46,751 nucleotides of DNA, taken from an uncultured Porphyromonadaceae bacterium. GTDB lineage: Bacteria; Bacteroidota; Bacteroidia; Bacteroidales; Muribaculaceae. Below are positions 42,908-46,751 of the stretch, piece after piece. The notes below the pieces were generated by a model that saw nothing but the letters and a program-made list of their open reading frames with translations, had not been told where the DNA came from and made no database searches. How positions within the stretch are numbered: position 1 is the stretch's first letter; each line of letters starts with the position of its first letter. Position numbers and translations under genes: made by a program. The stretch spans positions 1-46,751 of the forward strand of contig URAU01000019.1 in NCBI GenBank assembly GCA_900545955.1. Reading direction: 5' to 3'.

Positions 42908-44809
42908 TCAGCGGGCCACCTTAATGGTCTGCTGCGGAGCGGCGAGGATATAGATGCCGCGGGGCAGGTCGGTCAGCGCGTCGGCCTTGGCGACCTGACT
43001 GCGCACGAGTACACCGCCGATGGAGTAGACGTCGACGGGCGTCTCATCGGTGATGCCCTGCTCTTCGGCAGCGACATCTTCAACTCCGGTAAGCACATGC
43101 TGCTCGTCGAAGAAGATTGCGTAGCGGTCGGCGTTCGAGCGGCTGGAGTGCCCGTAAACGAAAGCACGGTTGCTGTCAACGCGGAAGGGGTCTTCACTCT
43201 GGAAGAAAGCCTGCTTATAGTCGTTCTGACCGAGGTCGTAATGCGACTCGCTGACAGGACTACCTTCTATTGTGCCGGTAAGATAGCCGTCAAAATAAGT
43301 GTTATGGTAGTTGGTGGGTACACCGCTGAAAGTCTTGACGCATGAATATGCCGTAGTCCCAGACTCGTCCTCGGCTACGCGTGCCGGAGCGCCCTTGGGC
43401 TTGAGCCATTCAATGGACTCGGCCTGAAGGGGAGGTTCGGGAGCGGAGGGGTTCTTCACGATATAGGGAGTATTGGCCTTGATCTGGGTTACAACCTCGC
43501 CCGAAAGGGAAATCAGATGATACTGATATCCTTCCTTCTCTCTGTTCTCATGGCCCGTAGCCTTGTAGACCTCCAGACCCTCGGGAGCCTCAGCGTCGAA
43601 GGGGAGGATAAGAGTGTTGTAGACATTGGGGAAGTCAACTGTCACGGTCTGCGTGGTGGTGTTGTCCTGACCGTCGCCAAGGTCGTAAAGGCGCAGGTTG
43701 GCAAGGTAGAAAGAGGTGGCAGAGGTTTTGGACTCATCGCTACTTGGGCGTGCAAAATACAATGTAATGTCAGATGGAGAACCAGTCACCTCGAATTCAA
43801 CTTCATAGCGGCCATTAGACTCGTTCGCAGCAAACCAAGAGGCAACTGCATTAGCATCTTGCTCTCCGGCAGCAAAGCCATTGTTGTTGTTAGCTATAGT
43901 GATGTTTTTGGATTGTCCGCTGGCAGTAAGCGTAAGTTGCGATACCTGATTAGTAGAAAGCGACTGGAACACGAGCCGGTATTTCCCAGCGGGGAGAGAA
44001 GGAATCGTACCGGTTATGTAGAATCGGGATGTTGTTCCTCTATCCGCAATGGAGTTCCAATTACAATTCCAAGTCAATGTACTGCTTCCCTTGTCAACAT
44101 TATACGCGCGAATCAGGAAACCATTGTCGCCACCCATTCTGTCGATATGGGCATTTTTTTCACATGTAAGCGTCCAGCTATCAGTATACTGGTTGAAGTT
44201 GTCGCCGTCGTAGTCGTCTGTCGTGTTTCCGAAGTTAGCATTGGGAATCAGGTAAGTAACATCCATGGGGTGATTACGCTTAGCGGCAGATGTATTCTCT
44301 GCCACGCGGTCGTCATAGGGAACGAGCACCCACATCTGATAGGGATTGTTGTCGTCGGCATTTGCCTCGGGATCGACATAATACTGTGGAGCGTCGACAT
44401 AAGCTCCAGGATTGTAATGCTTATAGGCGCAGAGACGCGTTCCGGTCTGGTCGGTAAGATAAACCACCTCCTGGCCGTCGTAACGTCCCGTTGTAATGCT
44501 GAATGTAGCAGTCACGTAATTATTACCGCCATTCTTGGCTCCGTCGCAATAATACTGGTTGGAGTTTTCCTTCTTGAAATATCCGCGGTTGGTTTTCAAG
44601 AAATAGCGACCGGTAGCCTTGTCGAGGGTAATATCCACTGCAAGACCGCCATCGTTGACTACGCCATGACCGCCCCAGTTGGCACCTCCGCCAAAATACT
44701 GCTTCATATTGGCAGTTTCGGTGGCACCTACATTCAAGAGGAAGAATTTCTTGCCGTCGTAGGGATTCTCGGGGAGTTTGTCCCAATCCTGATTCTCGTC
44801 GATGGCGTA
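42908..44809 (-). pseudogene. Downstream half of the PI-PLC-type gene, after an in-frame TAA
   Basis: Beyond the TAA at 44812-44810 the same frame stays open for 633 codons to the TGA at 42908. The first codons read YAIDENQDWDKLPENPYDGK, a natural linker. They are followed by a ricin-like or hypothetical domain (KKFFLLNVGATETANMKQYF), a jelly-roll domain like carbohydrate-binding modules (LPAGKYRLVFQSLS region), a third beta-rich region, and a C-terminal tail with PVDVYSIGGVLVRSQ and LPRGIYIL. That tail resembles the C-terminal domains of secreted Bacteroidales proteins. There is no signal peptide and no good start; the first candidate is a TTG at 44737. It is probably the severed C-terminal part of the upstream protein. 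Confidence 0.7.
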
Positions 44810-46048
44810 TTATACTACCGGAGGATTCTCGCCGGCAAAGTTATTCTCGATGATTGCATATACGAGTTCGTCGCCGTGTACGTCGTAGATTTTATCGTCG
44901 CTGTGCTTCTTGGTGCGGTCGCGGAGCACGTAGTCGGAGAAGAAGATGCCGAGCGGACCGGCTCCCTTATGCTCGTTGATCCAGGTGACGGTATTGGGAT
45001 TGAGCACGCTTGCGCCACCCTTGTATCCGTTGGTGTTGTCGAGGGGATTGCTCGAGCCGGAATTATCGATTGAAGTGAAGTTCATCACCCACTCGGCGCG
45101 GTATACACCATTGGCATTCATCATTTCCATGGGCGTGGGCTGCGACTGGGTGAATGCCATGAGGTTCTTGCAATGCTCAATCTTGCGGTTGCGCACATCG
45201 TCGTTGCCCTCCGAAATATCCTGAACATGGAGTTTCGTGGTCAGGTCGGCGTTGAGTTCGTTGGTAATGTATGCAGGGTTATACTGGTTGGGGAATTCCG
45301 TGTCCCAGTTGGTGATACGGGCCTGCTTGTCGAGGTGAACGAACGAAATGCGGTCGCGGGTGAAGAGCACCATCTTGCCGCGGGCCTCCTTCACCGTGAG
45401 ATTCGGCTCGAAATTCACTACATACTGCCCGTATTTCTCCTCGAAAATGCGTTTGAGCTCCGAGTTGTAGCGGGCACGGTCGGCGTCGCTTACCTTACGG
45501 CCGGCGCCGCTCTCGCTCGATGAATTGTAGACGTTGCCGCGGAAGAAGTGGACTACGAAAAACTCCTTGGGATGCTTCTGAAGGAATGCAACCATATCGT
45601 CGACGGCCTCCTCGAGTTTCTTGGTAGTGCGTGCGATACCGTGATAGCAGTAAAGCAGATCGTCGCTGTGGAGACCCGGACGCAGGTCGATACCACGGAT
45701 ACCGCGGTCCAGCTGCTCGCGCATCGTAACAGCCTGGGTGGTCGACGAGGCGTTGCCCGAGGAGCTGTAGATGTCGCCGGCCCAGTTTTCTTCGCCGGTA
45801 GCAAAGTCGTGAGCGCCGGGAATGGAAACGTGGGCAACAAACATGTTGTCGGGAAGGTCGGCCATCCAGTGTTCGGCCTGACGCTCGTCGGTGGAGGCCA
45901 CGAGCTGTCCGTTCTGCCATGTCTTGTTCCAGGTTTTGCCCATATACTGGTCGGTCCAGCGCTGGCCGTCCCAGGAACTCGGCACAGATTGTGCAGCTAC
46001 GGTCATGGAGCAGGCCATGACGGTGAGCGCCAAAGAAAGTTTTCTCAT
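44810..46048 (-). CDS. Secreted PI-PLC X-domain protein, N-terminal part
   Basis: 412 residues with a signal peptide (MRKLSLALTVMACSMTVAAQ, cleavage near 20). The phosphatidylinositol-specific phospholipase C X-domain fold is shown by catalytic histidines His80 in HVSIPGAHDFA and His136 in YCYHGIA, plus REQLDRGIRGIDLRP and VVHFFRGN. Members cleave the phosphodiester of phosphatidylinositol or GPI-like lipids; bacterial ones can act on host membranes. The frame ends GENPPVV-TAA, but continues in frame downstream. As written, the catalytic domain is complete and lacks the C-terminal sorting-like tail. The ATG at 46048 was chosen over a TTG at 46057. Confidence 0.86.
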   Translation of the reverse strand: MRKLSLALTVMACSMTVAAQSVPSSWDGQRWTDQYMGKTWNKTWQNGQLVASTDERQAEHWMADLPDNMFVAHVSIPGAHDFATGEENWAGDIYSSSGNASSTTQAVTMREQLDRGIRGIDLRPGLHSDDLLYCYHGIARTTKKLEEAVDDMVAFLQKHPKEFFVVHFFRGNVYNSSSESGAGRKVSDADRARYNSELKRIFEEKYGQYVVNFEPNLTVKEARGKMVLFTRDRISFVHLDKQARITNWDTEFPNQYNPAYITNELNADLTTKLHVQDISEGNDDVRNRKIEHCKNLMAFTQSQPTPMEMMNANGVYRAEWVMNFTSIDNSGSSNPLDNTNGYKGGASVLNPNTVTWINEHKGAGPLGIFFSDYVLRDRTKKHSDDKIYDVHGDELVYAIIENNFAGENPPVV

Positions 46049-46073
46049 GTTAGGCAATTGCTTAGATTATAAA

Positions 46074-46107
46074 GTTAAAAAAGTAGATTTCGGTTAAAAA
46101 AGTAGAT
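46074..46107. repeat. Pair of 15-bp direct repeats upstream of the PI-PLC gene
   Basis: GTTAAAAAAGTAGAT occurs at 46074-46088 and 46093-46107, a period of 19 bp, in the leader or promoter region of the leftward gene. It could be a tandem regulator site; on the minus strand the first repeat also contributes a TAACTTTA -7-like sequence. Confidence 0.6.
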
Positions 46108-46223
46108 AAAGAAGCCGCAGATGGTTGATTTGCAATTGAGTGAGTCTACGGCGGAAAGCCGCACGGGGCAAACCGCCGGCTCGATTATGCTTTATTTAAG
46201 CGTGTTTTAAGATAGATTTTATG

Positions 46224-46231
46224 CAAATTTA
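46224..46231 (-). promoter_or_regulatory. Candidate -7 element for the PI-PLC gene
   Basis: On the minus strand TAAATTTG matches TAnnTTTG exactly. The leader would be about 170 nt and would include the 15-bp direct repeats. A closer TAACTTTA at 46077-46070 is an alternative. Confidence 0.4.
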
Positions 46232-46373
46232 TGTAGTTTTTTAGATGCTGATACGTTTATTTTGTTAAAAAGATTTAAATACGTGTGTTTTTAACACTTT
46301 TTCCCTTCGGTATGCGTCCACAAACCATCCGGCTCAAAAGAATATCCGGGGAATCAAGGGAATCAAGGAGGTT

Positions 46374-46508
46374 AAGGACCTTAGAGACCTTAACGACTTT
46401 AAGGGCCTTAAAGACTTTAGAGACTTTAGAGACTTTAAAGACCTTAAATACCTTAGAGACCTTAAAGACTTTAGAGACCTTAGAGACCTTAGAGACTTTA
46501 AGGACCTT
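46374..46508. repeat. 9-bp minisatellite array, 15 units
   Basis: Fifteen contiguous 9-mers with consensus ARAGACYTT (for example AGAGACCTT, AAAGACTTT, AAGGACCTT) and no indels. The preceding 30 bp contain two GGAATCAAG units of the same length. Because 9 is a multiple of 3, both strands stay open and give repetitive pseudo-peptides such as KVSKVFKV, which are unlikely to be genes. Confidence 0.95.
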
Positions 46509-46569
46509 AGGGAGCAAGTAGCAGAACTGACAATCCTCGCCATTATTGTAGGGAGTTTGGAAATGAAAA

Positions 46570-46604
46570 TGGCAGGCCCTCGCCCGGGAGGGCGAAGGCC
46601 TGCG
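46570..46604 (-). terminator. Terminator of the leftward gene entering at the right edge
   Basis: GCAGGCC (46572-46578) pairs with GGCCTGC (46597-46603), with an inner TCGCCC/GGGCGA stem. On the minus strand it is followed by CATTTTCATTT. It lies about 105 bp beyond the stop of the partial gene at 46710. Confidence 0.65.
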
Positions 46605-46709
46605 GTGATGATATAGGCAAATTAGATTGATGTCCTATATGGGGCAGATAAGTGGCGAACCCGGAGGGAACGGCTTATCTGCGGGTGTAGGGGTAAGTCG
46701 GGAAGCGGC

Positions 46710-46751
46710 TTATTTGCGGATGAGCTGCTTGGAGACTTTGTTGCCCTGCTT
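46710..46751 (-). CDS. C-terminal end of a leftward gene (partial)
   Basis: The last 13 codons before a TAA read KQGNKVSKQLIRK. This resembles the end of Bacteroidales C-terminal sorting-type domains, where a GIYIV-like strand is followed by a short basic strand. The rest of the gene lies off the right edge. The reading frame and the terminator at 46570-46604 support it, but 13 residues cannot define a product. Confidence 0.5.
   Translation of the reverse strand, partial: KQGNKVSKQLIRK

Noticed and set aside
46374..46508. CRISPR array
   Set aside because: Units are contiguous 9-mers without unique spacers, and no cas gene is in the window.
46275..46543. Lys/Val- or Leu/Thr-repeat peptides encoded on both strands of the 9-bp array
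   Set aside because: Any in-phase 9-bp repeat without stops gives such frames; there is no start context or conserved part.

Overview
The window looks like chromosome from a member of the Bacteroidales, most likely Muribaculaceae. Four things support this: high GC with strong third-position bias, promoters of the Bacteroidetes type (TAnnTTTG at -7, sometimes TTTG about 20 nt upstream), few Shine-Dalgarno sequences, and gene content typical of a gut Bacteroidales (GH92, GH28 and GH89 enzymes, acidic-tailed lipoproteins, C-terminal tails of the sorting-signal kind). The family assignment is inference.

Layout. 1-2300: mtgA transglycosylase, then an mRNA-like region with two unannotated microproteins of 41 and 40 aa and predicted RNA hairpins, then a small His-rich putative lipoprotein. 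2309-4311: manC (minus) divergent from a TPR protein. 4348-11215: lplA-gcvT-gcvH-gcvPA-gcvPB-lpd, a complete glycine cleavage system with its lipoate ligase, behind a near-consensus promoter that lies almost on the lplA start codon. 11217-17718: polysaccharide-type genes (phosphoglycosyl transferase, GT4 glycosyltransferase, epimerase) with an Lrp/AsnC regulator, interrupted by a perfect head-to-tail duplication of 1574 bp. The duplication carries a surface lipoprotein gene, a dinD relic and the ends of both flanking genes. 17877-18569: a cysteine-free sirtuin. 18736-34320: division and cell wall (dcw) cluster rsmH-ftsL-ftsI-murE-mraY-murD-ftsW-murG-murC-ftsQ-ftsA-ftsZ, lacking mraZ and murF, followed by an acyl-ACP thioesterase. 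35180-42726: secreted or lipid-anchored hydrolases (GH92, GH28, histidine acid phosphatase, GH89), suggesting host-glycan and phosphate scavenging. 42908-46048 (minus): a PI-PLC-type protein whose reading frame continues past a single TAA into a long C-terminal half. The right end holds a 15-unit array of a 9-bp repeat and the last 13 codons of a leftward gene.

No rRNA, tRNA, CRISPR array, intact insertion sequence or prophage was seen. The most unusual elements are the tandem duplication with its dinD relic, the two-microprotein region, the in-frame stop in the PI-PLC gene, and two intergenic arrays that share a 9-bp period.
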